NCBI GenBank assembly: GCA_027422505.1
Contig: JAPQWV010000334.1
Span: 186,001 to 250,000, forward strand
From: Craterostigma plantagineum
Lineage: Eukaryota > Streptophyta > Magnoliopsida > Lamiales > Linderniaceae
Direction: 5' to 3'
DNA: 64,000 bases
A model generated the notes under the pieces. That model saw only the letters and a program-made list of their open reading frames with translations, searched no databases and was not told the DNA's origin. The translations under genes were made by a program, and so were the position numbers. How positions within the stretch are numbered: position 1 is the first letter of the stretch; each line of letters opens with the position of its first letter. Below, in pieces: positions 31,858 to 44,646 of this stretch.

Positions 31858-32405
31858 TTTCAGAGATTAGGTTTGGTAGGAAATTTGGAGAAGATGAATG
31901 AATGATGAGAGTTGAAGGACGGTTCTGATTTTTGAAGGAGATGGGTCGGTTTATTTTTGGAAGAGATAAGGATGGAATTCAAAATTTGAAATTTGAAATT
32001 TCAAAATAAAGGTGAAGAAAACCGTCAGAAGTATCAGACTGATTTGACGGGATCTCATAATTATGGAAGGGATTTGACTGGGTTGGACAGGAATATATTT
32101 TAATTAAATGAGTTCCCTAAAATGACTGAACGGCTGGAAATGTATCTATGAGTTCCTTCCTAGAATAACCTAATCACATTTAAAAACAGATCCAGAAGAT
32201 CGAATATTCCTAAAATAGTCTAGATAGCTGAAAGAATGTCTCGGAATGGGATAACTACGAATCTTTTCTTAAAATACGAAGGCCACACTTAAGGAAAAAA
32301 TTCTATAAGATCCATGGAGATATTTCAAGGGCTGAATGAATGTCTTAAGATAGGATAACTATGAATTTCTACCTAAAATAAAATAACCTAGAGCAAATGA
32401 TAGAA
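31858..32405 (-). other. spacer between G pol and its post-pol ORF
   Basis: AT-rich and non-coding. At about 32100-32390 a degenerate unit of roughly 110 bp appears two to three times, with shared words GCTGAA(A/T)GAATGTCT and GGATAACTA(C/T)GAAT near 32230 and 32335. The 31880-32090 part contains runs of AAATTTGAAATTT. Confidence 0.5.
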
Positions 32406-35400
32406 TTAGACAGATTTACTAACCTTATTTAGCTCGATAATTCCCAATCGGTCACGGATGTCGCAGAATCTTGCCTCAATTAGGGGATTCGTAAAGATAT
32501 CAGCAAGCTGATCATTTGTTCCTACGAATTACACACTGATATTCCCCTTCTGAACATGGTCTCCTATAAAATGATGTTTAACCTCGATATGCTTAGTAGG
32601 AGAATGATGCACGGGATTCTTAGTAATACTAATGGCACTAGTGCTATCACAAAATAGGAATTTTGTCATATCCCTAACCCGAAATCACTAAGGGTTTGTT
32701 TCATCCAAAGAACTTGTTGACAACAATTTCCTAAGGCCATATATTCAGCTTCGGTTGTGGAGAGGGCGACAGCATTTTGCTTTCTACTAGACCAAGTTAC
32801 CGGGGAAATTTTCAAGTAATTGGCAAGTTCCACTAGTACTTTTCCTATCTTCCCTACAGCCGGCATAGTCGGCATCGGAATATCCCATTAGTGGGAATTC
32901 ATCCGTATATGAATACCACAGACCAAAATTCACAGTATCCTTGATATATCTAAGTATACGCTTGACTGTTGTTAAGTGAGATTCCCTAGGGTCAGACTGA
33001 TATCTCGAACACATACCAACAGCAAACATAATATCAGGGCGACTAGCAGTTAAGTAAAGAAGGCTTCTGATCATACCTCGATATTCTGTTTGATCCACTG
33101 GTGTACCTGATTCATCACAGTCTATTTTGGTGGTCTGATGCATAGGGTGGAAATTGCTTTGGAATCGCTCATCCCGAATTTTGTCAGTAATTCCTTGCTG
33201 TACTTTGTCTGGGATACAAAGGTGCCATTGTCAAGCTGCTTTATTTGCAACCCGAGGAAGTAGTTCAGCTCACCCATTAAGCTCATCTCAAATCCCTTCT
33301 GCATAGACTTAGAGAATTCCTCGCAAAGAAGGATATTAGTACTTCCAAATATGATATCATCAAACGTAGATTTGGACCAGTATCATGTGATCACCTTTGT
33401 ACTTAATAAACAGTGTGTTATCAATAGTTCCAGTCGAAAACCCTATGTCAATCAGGAACTTACTTAGCATTTCATACCATGCCCTAGGAGCCTGCTTTAA
33501 AAATGCTTTATTTAATTTAAAGACATGATTTGGAATATCTTCCCTATCAAAGCCCGGTGGTTGTTCTACATAAACCTCCTCATTTATAAAACCATTTAAA
33601 AATGCACTTTTTACGTCCATTTGAAAAAGTTTAAAGCGTTTAAAGCATGCATATGCAAGTAAGACACGTATAGACTCTAATCTAGCTACTGGAGCAAAAG
33701 TTTCATCGAAATCAATACCTTCCTCCTGGGAATAACCTTTTGCAACTAACATCGCTTTGTTTCTAGTGACTTTACCGTGTTCGTCGAGTTTGTTGCGGAA
33801 GACCCATTTGGTTCCTATGATGGATTTTTCATCTGGTCTCTCTACGAGTGTCCACACATGGCTCTTTTCATACTGAGATAGCTCATCCTCCATGGCAGAG
33901 ACCCAGGAGATATCATCCAGGGCTTCGTGGACTGTCTTAGGTTCCATCATTGAGAACAATACATCATGGGATTCCACTGTATCCTGATTTCGTGCAGTCG
34001 CTCGAGTTTTGATTCCAGATCTGATGTTTCCTATTACTTGATCTGTTGGATGACTGGAAGCATGCTTCCATTTTCTAGGTTGCAGCTCATCAGCTTCTGG
34101 TTCCAGTGTTTCATCATTTTCGTCTTCTGGAATATCGTCCTCACCGTCTTTAGTAACCTGTAATTCTGCACAGGGCAAATCTATACCTTCCTCATCAGTA
34201 GCATCTGCGTTAGGTATCTCATCAAAAGTAACATGTATGGATTCCTGAACAGTCAGCTTCCTCTTATTATAAACACGATATGCCTTAGACTGAAGATTGT
34301 AACCAAGGAATATCCCTTCATCAACCTTAGAGTCAAATTTTCCTCTCTTATCTCTATCGTTCAAGATAAAACATTTGCATCCAAACACACAAAATTAACT
34401 TATATTTGGAGTTCTACCATGCCAGATTTCATAAGAAGTCTTCTTTAATATCGGCCTAAGGAAGACATGGTTAGACACATAACAAGTTGTACTAACAGCT
34501 TCCGCCCAGAACTGTTTAGGAATATCATACTCATGTAACATAGATCTAGCCATTTCTTGTAATACCCTATTTTTACGTTCAACTGTGCCATTCTGTTGGG
34601 GAGTTATAGGGGCAGAGAAGTTATGACTATATCCGTACTGATCACAGAATGATGCAAATGACTTACTATCAAATTCCAGTCCGTTATCACTACGTATCCT
34701 ACACAGATTCATTTCTTTTCATTTTCTAGTCTCTTCACCAGTGATGCAAAGTTATCTAGTGCCTCATTCTTATGTGCAAGGAATATCACCCAAGTGTACC
34801 TGGAATAATCATCAACAATGACGAAGGCATATCTTTAACCTCGCAGAGACATCGTTTGAACAGGACCAAATAGGTCGAGATGCAGTAATTCCAGAGGTCT
34901 GGATGTAGATATCACATTCTTTGCTTTGAACGATGTCTTGGTCTGCTTGCCCATTTGGCACGCCTTGCATGTTTTGTCCTTGACGAACTTTATATCAGGA
35001 ACACCTCGTACCAGTGCATTGCTTGTGATACGAGACAGTAATTCCATATTGGCGTGTCCTAGGAGTTTGTGCCATAACCAGGTGTTATCTTGTGTAACTG
35101 CTAAACACTTGACATTCTGGTCAGTGATATCATCAAGAGTTATGCAATAGATATTTCTATCCCTAGATGCACTGAATAGAACCTTGTCATCATTTCTAAC
35201 TACACACTTATCATTTTCAAAAGTAACTTTATGACCCTTATCGCATAATTGACTAATGCTAATGAGGTTATGTTCTAGATTCTTAACCAACCATACGTCA
35301 TCTATAGTAGTATATAAAGTGTTACCAACAGTTCCAACTCCAATAATCTTAGCTTTTGTGTTGTCGGCATAGGAGACATATCCTCCGTCATATGCTTTCA

Positions 35401-35494
35401 CCGACACAAACTTACTGATATCACCTGTCATATGGTCACCACCGTCGAGGTACCACTTGTTTTTCTTACTGGATTTTCTTCTTTGTACCTGCAT
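32406..35494 (-). pseudogene. pol: G protease, integrase, reverse transcriptase and RNase H
   Basis: Protease begins KWYLDGGDHMTGD: the D-S-G is D-G-G and the following residues are shortened. Integrase (35494-34395) has WHKLLGHANMEL, CKACQMGK, LLHLDLFGP, RSDNGLEFDSK and QNGTVERKNRVLQE, so HHCC and D-D-E are present, but it is split near 34835-34712. RT (34388-33360) has [25 protein letters not shown] and [10 protein letters not shown]. An extra base in the catalytic YVDD codons near 33360 ends the frame at QIYV. RNase H follows in frames 33143-32787 and 32875-32666 (DADYAGCREDRKSTSG, STTEAEYMALG) with a stop near 32406. SIRE-like; inactive. Confidence 0.88.
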
Positions 35495-37228
35495 GAATCA
35501 GTTCTTTTCTGAGGTGCCCAACTTCGATTGGGTCCTAAAAGGTTAGTGGCAAAATAACTCCTGTTATCACATGATATATCATCTTTCACAGACTGTGATC
35601 TCACAAACACAGGCGAGCCAGTGTTAGAACTTTGATTCTTAGGAATCTGCTTTGGCCTCCAGATATATCTAGTTTTATCAGTTTTCTTCAAAAAACACTT
35701 GTTAGCATAATGACCGTGACGGCCACATGAAAAACATTTAGGCTTTCTAAAATCTTGTGAGGATGCAGCATGCTTAGGTGTTGTGGAATAACCTATCCCT
35801 GTTTTTCCAACATGTCTAGGAAGACTAAGTATCATGTTGAGATTTTGTTGTCCTACAAGAAGTCTGTCATTAATACGAGATTTTTCTTCTAAGAAAAAGA
35901 ATAGACATGTCTCTAGATATGTTTTCTTGCTTCCTAAGCTTTTCGCAATTACACAAGACTTTCTCTTCCTTAAGAGTTTCTAGCTCGGCTTTCAGGCGCT
36001 CATTTTCTAGATGTGTTTGATGCCTCTCTCTAGCTATGTCATCTCTTTGCCTAATCAGACTCTTCACTTGTGAGTTGAGCGTCTTAATCCTTCTTTCTGC
36101 GTTTTGAATTATTTCAAACATCTCTTCGTTTTCATTTACTTCAGGAACTGAGGAAGCGTTATCATGAGATTCATTTTGCCTAGCATATAATTCATTTAGA
36201 AAGAGTATTTTCTTAATAGTAGGCGAGATCTTCCTCTTCTTCACTTCCGGCCTCTTCCCAGTTGGTGACCACGGCTTTCTGCTTCTTTATCTTTTTGTCA
36301 CAATTTTCCATCGGGCAGTTTGACGCGAAGTGGCCTGGCTTGTTGCACTTGAAGCATTTCTGCAATTGTTCCCTGATGACGATATTCCCTTGTTCCTGGG
36401 TTGGAACTTGGAGTTTCCTTTGAACTTCATTCTCAGCCGAGATTTTTCGAACCTCCTAGTTAGCATGGCAATCTGCTCCAGCAAGTCTTCCTCAGTTTCT
36501 TCTTCTCCATCAGAATCATTGTCTTGTTCAGTGTTGAAGGCAATATTTGGTTGGTTTCGAACTGGTGGTTTTTCTTTGATAGAGATCTGAGTCATTTCGT
36601 AGGTGGTTCGGGATCCGATCAGTTCTGAGACGAAGAGCTCGTCCAAGTCCTTTGCTTCGTAGATGGCAGTTACTTTGGGATTCCATTCTCTTGGGAGAGA
36701 TCTCAGTATTTTTCGCACCTTTTCACCATCGGATATTTTCTTTCCCAATGAGAACATTTGATTGATGATATTCATGAATTTGGCGTACATGTGGCTTATG
36801 GTCTCGTTGTCCTCCATTTTGAACAGCTCGTATTGGTGGGTTAGAATGGCTATTCTTTCTTGTACAACTCGAGTGGTTCGCTCATGCGTAACTTGAAGCA
36901 TGTCCCACATGTCTTTGGAAGATTCGCATGAACTCACACGATTGTATTCTTCTCTCGTAAGCGCGCAGGCGATCATGTTCTTTGCTTTGGCATTCATTGA
37001 GATTCCTTGCTTATCTGTTGCATCATAGTCAGAACCTTTCTTTGGAGTTCCATCCACCTTCTTAGGAGTGTAAGGTCCAGTAGTGATGATATCCCACAGA
37101 TCATAGTCAGTGGCAAGCAGGAATTCCTTCATCTGGTTTTTCCATATGGCGTAGTTGGTTCCGTCGAAGAGTGGTGGCCTGGAATGGGATTGTCCCTCTG
37201 CAAAAACATCAAAACTCGAAGAGGCCAT
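35428..37228 (-). pseudogene. gag: G Gag, two zinc knuckles and coiled coil
   Basis: Gag starts at 37228 (MASSSFDVFAEGQSHSRPP) 46 bases downstream of the primer site. The SIRE-type core is well kept: PPLFDGTNYAIWKNQMKEFL, MIACALTREEYNRV, and KVRKILRSLPREWNPKVTAI. A shift near 36360 takes the 36287-37228 frame out of a CFKCNKPGHFASNC knuckle at about 36312-36356. A coiled coil (36244-35870) follows, then a second knuckle, CFSCGRHGHYANKC, near 35690-35735, and a linker ending near 35428. Two CCHC motifs separated by a coiled coil is a SIRE-like layout. Confidence 0.85.
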
Positions 37229-37274
37229 TAGATCTTTAACTCAGGCTTGTTAGGCCCGTCGTTTGAGTAACCTG

Positions 37275-37286
37275 GCTCTGATACCA
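37275..37286 (-). other. primer binding site of G
   Basis: GCTCTGATACCA on the plus strand is TGGTATCAGAGC on the minus strand, two bases after the 5' LTR. It is the initiator methionine tRNA type. Confidence 0.92.
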
Positions 37287-37288
37287 AA

Positions 37289-39016
37289 TGAAGATATAAA
37301 TGTGCCTAAGAGGGGGGTTGAATTAGGCTTATAAAGTTTTATGCTTCTTTTCACAAATCCTAAGTGTAGTAACTTAGATATGCCTACTAACGTTGGTGAT
37401 GAGTATGCCTGATATATCCTAGTACCGTCGAATGTGTGTCGTGTCTGTCTCACAGCGATAAAGGAATAACTGAAAAGTAAATGCGAGATAGGATTTTTAT
37501 AGAGGTTATATCCCCAACTGGGGTTTACTCCTCTCCTTGGGATTTGCTTCCCAAGAGTTTAACCAATCACTATGATGCACCGTAGCTGGTTACAAAACTG
37601 ATTGGTTAGCCCAATACACAACCGAAACAAGTCGTACACTAGTCACTACTAGGTTACCACACGCCGAGTTTCGTTCCTCAGAATCTCCTTGATCCCGACA
37701 GACACAGCTCACTACTCAAGGGCCCCCGGAACTCGTCCTTCCCTTCACGTGTGCGTAAACGTCGACCTTGCCTCCTTGATATTGCTCATGTCGGAAGACA
37801 GAATATATGGAGGGGATGATGGAATATCAGATGAATCACTCGCTCAGTGATGGAATTGCAAGTTAACGCTCAGTAAGGCAGAAAGCTATCGCAAATGCAA
37901 GGCTCAGGAATCTCTTAGTATCTGTCTGCTCAAATATCTCTCGTATGCTTATATTCGCAAATTCTTAGTTCGTCGAATATCTGAAGTGTGGCTCATATAT
38001 AATCCTTTTCAATCAGCCCTTCACGTGAAAAAGCATATCATATAATAATCACCAAATCAAGCATAGTTTCCATGCAATTTTCGAGTCAATCATACCATAT
38101 AAAATCACGCTTTTTAATAAATCATCACAACGGTCATAACACATTAAAGCATGATTATTTTCCATATAAGAGCTCATTTAAGCATAAATATATTCCATAT
38201 AAAAAATTCAAATTCGTTCTCATGCATATTCAATCATTTCGCATATATTTACCATATCAGCACTTTCCATAAGTGATTCCCTGCTATCTATTTGTAGTGT
38301 AAGTCTATCCAAATTAACTTTCCAAATATAGCACAGAAGATAGCATCATACCAGCACGTTTTCCATGTACAACTCATAGTATTTGATCAATATAATTACC
38401 ATGTTAGCACGCAAATTAGATCAGAACACACTTAATTCGATTTATCGAATCATGGCAGAACTTTCCTTATTTCAGAGATCACATCCGTTTATAGCACACA
38501 CCATATAATAGCATCTTATCCACAAAGTCAATCAAATCAAATCTTCCCTAAATATAATATTCCAATCAGCATAAGGAAAGATATTAATTCAATATTGCAC
38601 ATTAAATTAAATTCAGTGGAAGGCATGCAAAAATCGTATATGTGATTCTCGTCCGGGAATAATCATGTATCAACGGGTATATCACTCTCCATAAACAGCA
38701 TATTTTCCATATATAGCTCAACAGGATATCCCATGCGTAATTCCCATATGTAGCACAGAACGATATATACTATCTCATGGGCTGTCTGTAACATGCGATC
38801 ACCTAGTCTCAACAACTAATTACCGAATCATATGCGAATCAAATATTCAACACTTCAATAAATCTATAGCTCATAATCGATGCATGCATGAATATTTTCA
38901 TATACTTAGACGTTATATTGATCATAGATCGAATTGCTTAATTTATAGATCTAACGTTATTACAATTACATTGTCCATCAAAACTCTCTAACACATATGG
39001 ACCAAAAAGGTCAACA
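37289..39016 (-). repeat. 5' LTR of G (1728 bp)
   Basis: TGAAGATATAAATG at 37289 and GGTCAACA at 39016. It aligns along its whole length with the three segments of the left LTR (6815-7540, 14243-14836, 29277-29677). No open frame of note. The uninterrupted copy defines where H and J inserted in the other LTR. Confidence 0.92.
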
Positions 39017-40646
39017 TTTCGAAGAAGAGTTCGTTCGAGAAGGTGGAGTGGGTCGCGAAGTAACTCCTGGAGAGTCATCAGAAGTGCTTTCACAGACTTC
39101 AGTGTCGGATGACACCATAGAGCAGTTCCAGACGCAATCTGAGTTGTGCAGGTCGGGTAGAGTATCTCGCTAGCCTGAGAGATACGTGATGGTCCACATC
39201 GAGCAGGAGGTTGCTGCGAGGGAAGGGAACGTTGGAGACGATCCCATGACTAGGCAATTAGGGATAAAGATTAAGAGAAATGGCTTATAGCTATGCAAGC
39301 CCAAATGGATCGAAAACCAAGTCTAGACTCAAGTTGTCTCCCAGATGGCTTTAGACCCATTGGGTGTATTGGGTGTAAATGGATATACAACAGAAATATT
39401 GGATCTAACGGATTGGTTGACACATATAAAGCTAGACTTGTGGCGAAAGGGTACATTCAAAAGGATGGCATTGACAAGAGGAGGCCTTTTCGCCTGTCGC
39501 TATGATGAAGTCCATTCGAACATAGCTTGTGATAGCTGCGCATTATGACTATGAGATCTGGCAAATGGATATGAAAACTGCGTTCCTAAATGGATACCTC
39601 AAGGAGGAAATATATATCGAGCAGTCCAAGGATTTTACATCGCAAGGAGATGCTCATAAGGTGTGCAAACTGAAAAAGTCCATTTATGGACTGAAACAAG
39701 CCTCCAAAAGCTGGAATCTTTGGTTTGATGAAGTGGTCAAGGGCCACGGATTCTTGAAGAACGAAGACGAACCTTCCGTCTACAAGAAAAGCAGTGGGAG
39801 CAAAATATATTTTCTCGTATTGTACGTGGACGACATCCTTTTGATAGGAAATGGTATTGGAATGCTCTTGATGGTGAAAGGGTGGTTTTCGACCGAATTC
39901 TTCATGAAAGACTTGGGAGAAGCTACCCACATCTTGGGGATTCGCCTTTATAGAGATGAATGAATCCCCGTAGTGGGTAGCTAGATGAACGCAATGCTTT
40001 GCACGCGACCTGACTTGGCATACGCTGTGAGAGTAGTCAGTCGGTTTCAGGCTGACCGTGGTAAGGAACATTGGACAGCAGTCAAGACTATGCTCAAGTA
40101 CCTCAAATGGACTAAGGATATGATGCTGGTCTATGGTAATAGAGAATTGGAAGTGGAAAGGTATACGGATTCAGATTTCCAGTCTAACGTGGATGATCGA
40201 AAATCCACTTCACGATTCGTCTTTACGCTTACGGTGGAGCAGTGTCTTGGGAAAGTTTCAAACAGAGCATTGCGGCAGATGCGACCTGCGAAGCAAAGTA
40301 TATGGCGGCCTCAGAGGCAACTAATTAAGGTGTTTAGATGAGAAAGTTCTTCGAAGAACTTGGTGTCATTTCTGTAGCAGATAGGCCATTGCCGTTGTAG
40401 TGCGACAATAATAGCGCTATTGCTCAGGCGAAAGAACCGAGATCTCACAGCAGGTCCAAAGATATAGAAAGAAAGTACTACATACTACGTGGATTCGTTG
40501 AGAATGGCTTCATAGTCGTGCAGAAGATTGCGACCGCGAAAAACGTGGCCAACGGTTTCACCAAGCCTCTTTCCCAGGCAGTGCTGGCTAGACATCTCGA
40601 AAAGATGGGTATTAGATACTGCAGCGCATGGCATTGATTGCAAGTG
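39017..40646 (+). pseudogene. pol: element A reverse transcriptase and RNase H
   Basis: Continuation of A pol after G. 39021-39290 encodes the acidic linker (SSEVLSQTSVSDDT, SGRVSR, VHIEQEV). RT follows in several frames: GCKWIYNRNIGSNGLVDTYK, QMDMKTAFLNGYLKEEIYIE, SIYGLKQASKSWNLWF and the intact catalytic LYVDDILLIGN in 39529-39963. A deletion of about 165 bp near 39960 removes the segment between YRDE and the MLCTRPD block. RNase H (39985-40341) has DSDFQSNVDDRKSTS. The tail QAVLARHLEKMGIRY ends near 40636. Several stops; inactive. Confidence 0.8.
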
Positions 40647-40652
40647 GGACAT

Positions 40653-41451
40653 TATTAGGAATATGCCCTTGAATGCTATACGAGGATTAGATTGTATAGG
40701 GCATTAGCTTATTGAACATTCGAACTTCTGTGTAATAAGATAATTTCATGTGTTTCTTGAAAGGCATTTCATTTCTTGGATATAAGAGTTCTTTACTTAG
40801 CATCAGGTAAAGCAATAAATAAACAAATCCAAATGTGTCGAGTTGAGTCACTGTTCTCGATGGGGACGAGAGAGGAAACCAGTGGACTCTTAACCTCGAA
40901 CATTGAAAGTTCGTAAGCCTGAGGTTCCAGTTGGGTGCTGGATAACCAATCACGGCTTATTTGTCAATGACCTATCGCATGCTGATATCCCGCTTGGAAG
41001 CGGAGGTCATGACTTGTGATACGAATGGAATCAAGAGATTGAATCGTTTCATGGACTCTGCTCACGGGTCTAACGGTCGAACATGGCTTATTACTCAAGG
41101 AGTGTCAATGACCGACATCGTAGTCTACGTGAACCTTATACTGAAGGGGCTTTGATGGAGTTGACTTCGAAGTCTCGACTGTCACTGGTTCCCCTGGACC
41201 CGATTTGCTGCTGCATGGGTCAGCGGTCTAGATGCGGTCTTGAAAACTATTTGTGATTGTCGGGCTCAGACCGCCAAGTACGGATTTGCAGTCTCATAAG
41301 TAATCGAGACAAGTGACCTATGTGGATGGCGATGGGAAATTACGAAATCTTTGGCCAAGGTATTGAACTAACCCATGGTAGACATGGAGGGTAGTTTGGT
41401 AATTTGCCTCATCTCCGTTTTATCATAGAATCAAGTTCAGTGAGTTTGACA
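40653..41451 (+). repeat. 3' LTR of A, truncated by D
   Basis: Starts TATTAGGAATATGCCC, where related elements have TGTTAGGAATATGCCC, so the conserved TG is damaged. It matches the reverse complement of the C 5' LTR (56778 down to about 55965) until GAGTTTGACA, where D begins. The remaining 1.1 kb of the LTR is not found downstream. Confidence 0.8.
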
Positions 41452-43440
41452 TGTTCGGAATCCCCGAGGGTCCTTGGATCCACGTTCCTAGAACGGCGGA
41501 ATTTTAAAATCTTACGGGGTTTCCCCCTATCCAAGATCGCTCGGCTACAAACACGAGAACGTATTGACAAAAAGAGATAAGAGATCAGCCATGATACCTT
41601 GTTGAAATCTCTTAACGATGGCTAGCTTCGAATCCTTTGAATCTCCGAGGCGTAGTGCCCCTCTCCTACGCCAAAAGCACACGAACGGGGCGCCTTCTTT
41701 GCACCTTACTAACGTCGCAGCTGTTCTTGCATGTGCGGCTAGGCCAAGAACGAACTGCTTGCTGCCCCCGAGAGAAAGACTGCGAGAGAGAAAGTGGTGA
41801 GAGGAGAAAACTCTTAGGTTTTACTCTCTTTTGCTTGTAGTTCGAAAATTTAGCTTTTACCAACTTTAGAATCTCAAAAATCCTTCTTTATACCTCTTAG
41901 GATTAGACAAAAATAGTTTAAGGTGGGTGGAAAAAAACCCTCAAACCTCCCCTTTTACCAAGTCTTCGTTTTACCAAGTAATGAATTCAAAATTCAAACT
42001 TTATATTTAATTAATTAAATATCCAATACCTTAATTAATTAAAATACCATATTTAGTATATTTTAAAAATATAATATCCAATATAAATATATTTAATAAT
42101 TTTCGAAATTTTATCTAATATAAATTCGAAACTTATATATATCTGATATACATTATCTAATATTGTTTCTCTAAGAAAATAATAAAGATCTAAATCTAAC
42201 TTAAATCGCATACTAAATATTCAATATCAAATATTTTATTTCAAAAATATATCGTGACGTGAAAAGACCATTTTACCCCTCACTAGTCAAACTTAGTATT
42301 TTCGGCCGATAAAGGATTTGGCCAAGCCCCAAACCCTAATGTCACAATCTAGGACCTAGCCTTGTCTCTCTGATGACGACGTTGTATCGGTTGCCCTTTT
42401 TAAACCCGACTCTCTTGGTTCGTCTCAACCGGCCCAGGAGGTATCTAGGAGTTCGGTATTCACCTAGCCAGCCCCGTGGTATCGAACAGATCCCAAGTTG
42501 AGTACGAATTTGATCTAATCATAATCCACGAACCGACTGTAGATTTTCATCATACGTATAAACCCATTACGTTTGTCCCGGTCGAGTGAAAGTCACGCAT
42601 AGTCAAACTTACAGAACTCGACTCTATGTCGTTTATGTCGGTGAAAGTTCTGAAACTGCACTCCACGACTATCATGAGTCAGTTATATGCTCTGGCCAGA
42701 CTTGGATAAATTCCCGCACATTAAACTTGCCATAGGACGTTAACCTCGAATTTAATCGAGACCGTAAATCCCGCTCCGCTGTTCAACCAACTATAACATC
42801 GATAAGTCAAGACCGCAATTCGCAGCTGACCCATGCCACCGGCAAGACGGGCCTAGCAAACTAGTGACAAGTCAAGACCTCAAGATCAACCCCAAGTTAA
42901 CGCTTTCTCTCTAAGGTTCACGCGTACTACTACAATCAATAGTTCGATCAAGGACAATACAAGCGTGTGATCGTTCGATTACGAGTCAGTGTTCAAATAT
43001 AGATAATCCCCTGATTCATCTTGTATCATTGTCATGGGCTCCCACTTCCCAAGTGAACGGTTGGCACAACCATATTGGACACATCGACAAACAAGTCGTA
43101 CGTGTCATTCCAGTCACCCTACTGGAGACTTAGACTTGTGGACTACTTTAATATTGGAGTATCTCAGCTTACTGGTGCCCCTCTCTGTCCCTACAGAATC
43201 AGTAGCTGAACTGCCAATATTTGGGTTTTATTAATTTGTCTTATCCACCTAGACTGCAAGGTGAATCTTTACACTAATTAATTATTTGCCTTTTAATTTA
43301 TTCATCCAATAATTAATTAATGATAAATAAAGTCATTCCATTAATAGAAGTAATCAAATTACATCACTAAACACTACACATTAACAAATTGCCCTCGTAC
43401 TCCCAGTCCTCGTACGTCATCTAGGGCATATACCTCAACA
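41452..43440 (-). repeat. 3' LTR of D (1989 bp)
   Basis: Plus-strand view starts TGTTCGGAATCCCC and ends CATATACCTCAACA. It includes a short AT-only stretch (41990-42250) and no supported coding sequence. ORF-like pieces near 41618-41863 on both strands lie inside the LTR and have no recognisable similarity. Confidence 0.8.
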
Positions 43441-43454
43441 ATCTTCCCCTTGCA

Positions 43455-44646
43455 CTAATGCCACGTGTTATCATATCTTAACCCCATTCTATCGAGGTGT
43501 CGATCGAGCACTGCCTGTTGGAGTGGCTTCGTGAACGGGTCCGCTGTATTCTCTACAGAGGCAATTTTCTGCATGGCTATTGAGCCATTTTCAACAAACC
43601 CACGCAGCACGTTGTATTTTCTCTCTATGTGTTTGGATTTACTGTGAGCACGTGGTTCCTTAGCTTGTGCAATAGCCCCGCTGTTCTCGCACGATAATGG
43701 CAGTGGGCGATCCACGATACTAGGTACCACCTATAGTTCCTCCAGAAACTTGCGTATCCAAACACCCTCCTTGGCAGCTTCTGAAGCTGCGATATACTCT
43801 GCCTCAGTGGTGGAATCTGCAGTCGTGCATTGCTTGGAACTTTTCCAAAGACACTGCCCCACCATTGAGCGTACAGACAAAACCCGAAGTAGACTTTCGG
43901 TCATCCACATCTGATTGGAAGTCCGAATCTGTATATCCATCTACTTCCAATTCTCCTGGGCCATAAATCAGTATCAAGTCCTTAGTCCGTCTAAGGTACT
44001 TCAGAATTGTCTTTACTGCCGCCCAATGTTCCTTACCAGGATTAGCCTGAAACCTACTCAATACGCCCACAACGTACGCTATGTCTGGTTGTGTGCAAAG
44101 CATCGCGTACATCAGGCTACCCACAGCTGAAGCATAGGGGACTCCACTCATCTCTTGTCTTTGTATCTCATTCTGAGGAGACATAGCCTTTGAGAGATGA
44201 ATCCCATGCCTTATAGGTAGGAACCCTTTCTTAGATTCGTCCATTTTAAACCTTTTGAGGACTTTATCTACGTAAAGGGTCTGGGACAAGCCTAGTTTCG
44301 CCCTATCTCGAAATAGGCGAATTCCTTGAATATACGTCGCTTCTCCGAGGACTTTCATAGAGAACTCGTTTGAAAGCCAAGCTTTAAACTCCGAGAGCAT
44401 CCCAATGTCGTTTCCTATCAAAAGAATATCATCTACGTACAATACTAAAAACGACACCTTACTCCCACTGGCCTTTCCGTAAACACTGGGCTCATCTTCA
44501 TTATTTATGAATCCGTAGTTCTTATCTACTTCATCGAACTGAAGATTCCAACTCCTTTAAGCCTGTTTCAGCCCATAAATGGACCGATTCAGTTTTCAAG
44601 CATCTGCTTCTGATGTAAAACCCTTGGGCTGCTCCATATAGATTTT
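43455..44646 (-). pseudogene. pol: element D reverse transcriptase tail and RNase H
   Basis: Frame 44457-43804 (217 residues) starts SFLVLYVDDILLIGND, so the catalytic YVDD is intact, and includes LGEATYIQGIRLFRDR, SKKGFLPIRHGIHLSKAM and SAVGSLMYAMLCTQPDIAYVV. RNase H continues with DSDFQSDVDDRKSTSG, a shift near 43810, then STTEAEYIAASEAAKEGVWI and CENSGAIAQAKEPRAHSKSK. The end block QQAVLDRHLDRMGLRY is near 43470. The part above 44460 shows a stop within the segment before SIYGLKQA. Less damaged than A. Confidence 0.85.

Larger units (their letters stand above)
6815..39016 (-). mobile_element. SIRE-like Ty1/copia element G, containing nested H and J
   Basis: G is a minus-strand LTR element: 5' LTR at 37289-39016, primer site 37275-37286, gag and pol 37228-32406, a post-pol ORF 31857-30582, a purine tract at 29678-29700, and a 3' LTR that starts at 29677 and ends at 6815 once H and J are removed. 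LTRs start TGAAGATATAAATG and end GGTCAACA (plus-strand view). TTTC flanks both outer ends (6811-6814 and 39017-39020), one base short of the usual five. Gag type, long LTRs and a post-pol ORF are typical of the SIRE/Maximus lineage. The two LTRs differ by about nine changes in their first 210 bp. Confidence 0.9.
3425..41451 (+). mobile_element. Ty1/copia element A, split by nested element G
   Basis: Two separated parts read in one direction: 3425-6814 (primer site, leader, gag, protease, integrase) and 39017-41451 (rest of pol and part of the 3' LTR). The DNA at 6805-6814 joins that at 39021 exactly as in the related element C near 51170-51200, showing that G landed here. The 5' LTR is missing and the 3' LTR is cut by D at 41451. 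Gag lacks its nucleocapsid part and pol has stops and deletions, so this is an old inactive copy of the C family. Confidence 0.85.
41452..44646 (-). mobile_element. Ty1/copia element D, 3' half only
   Basis: A minus-strand 3' LTR (41452-43440), purine tract (AGGGGAAGAT, near 43441-43452) and the end of pol up to about 44646, where it joins unrelated sequence within the RT coding region. The D family is close to A and C: pol is alike and the LTR shares the ACTAGCCA-CCC-G and CTCGATT-type blocks. The 5' half and 5' LTR are missing. Confidence 0.85.

Noticed and set aside
41618..41863. Short ORFs suggesting a host gene near 41.6-41.9 kb
   Set aside because: They lie inside the D LTR on both strands, with no similarity I recognise and no intron signals.
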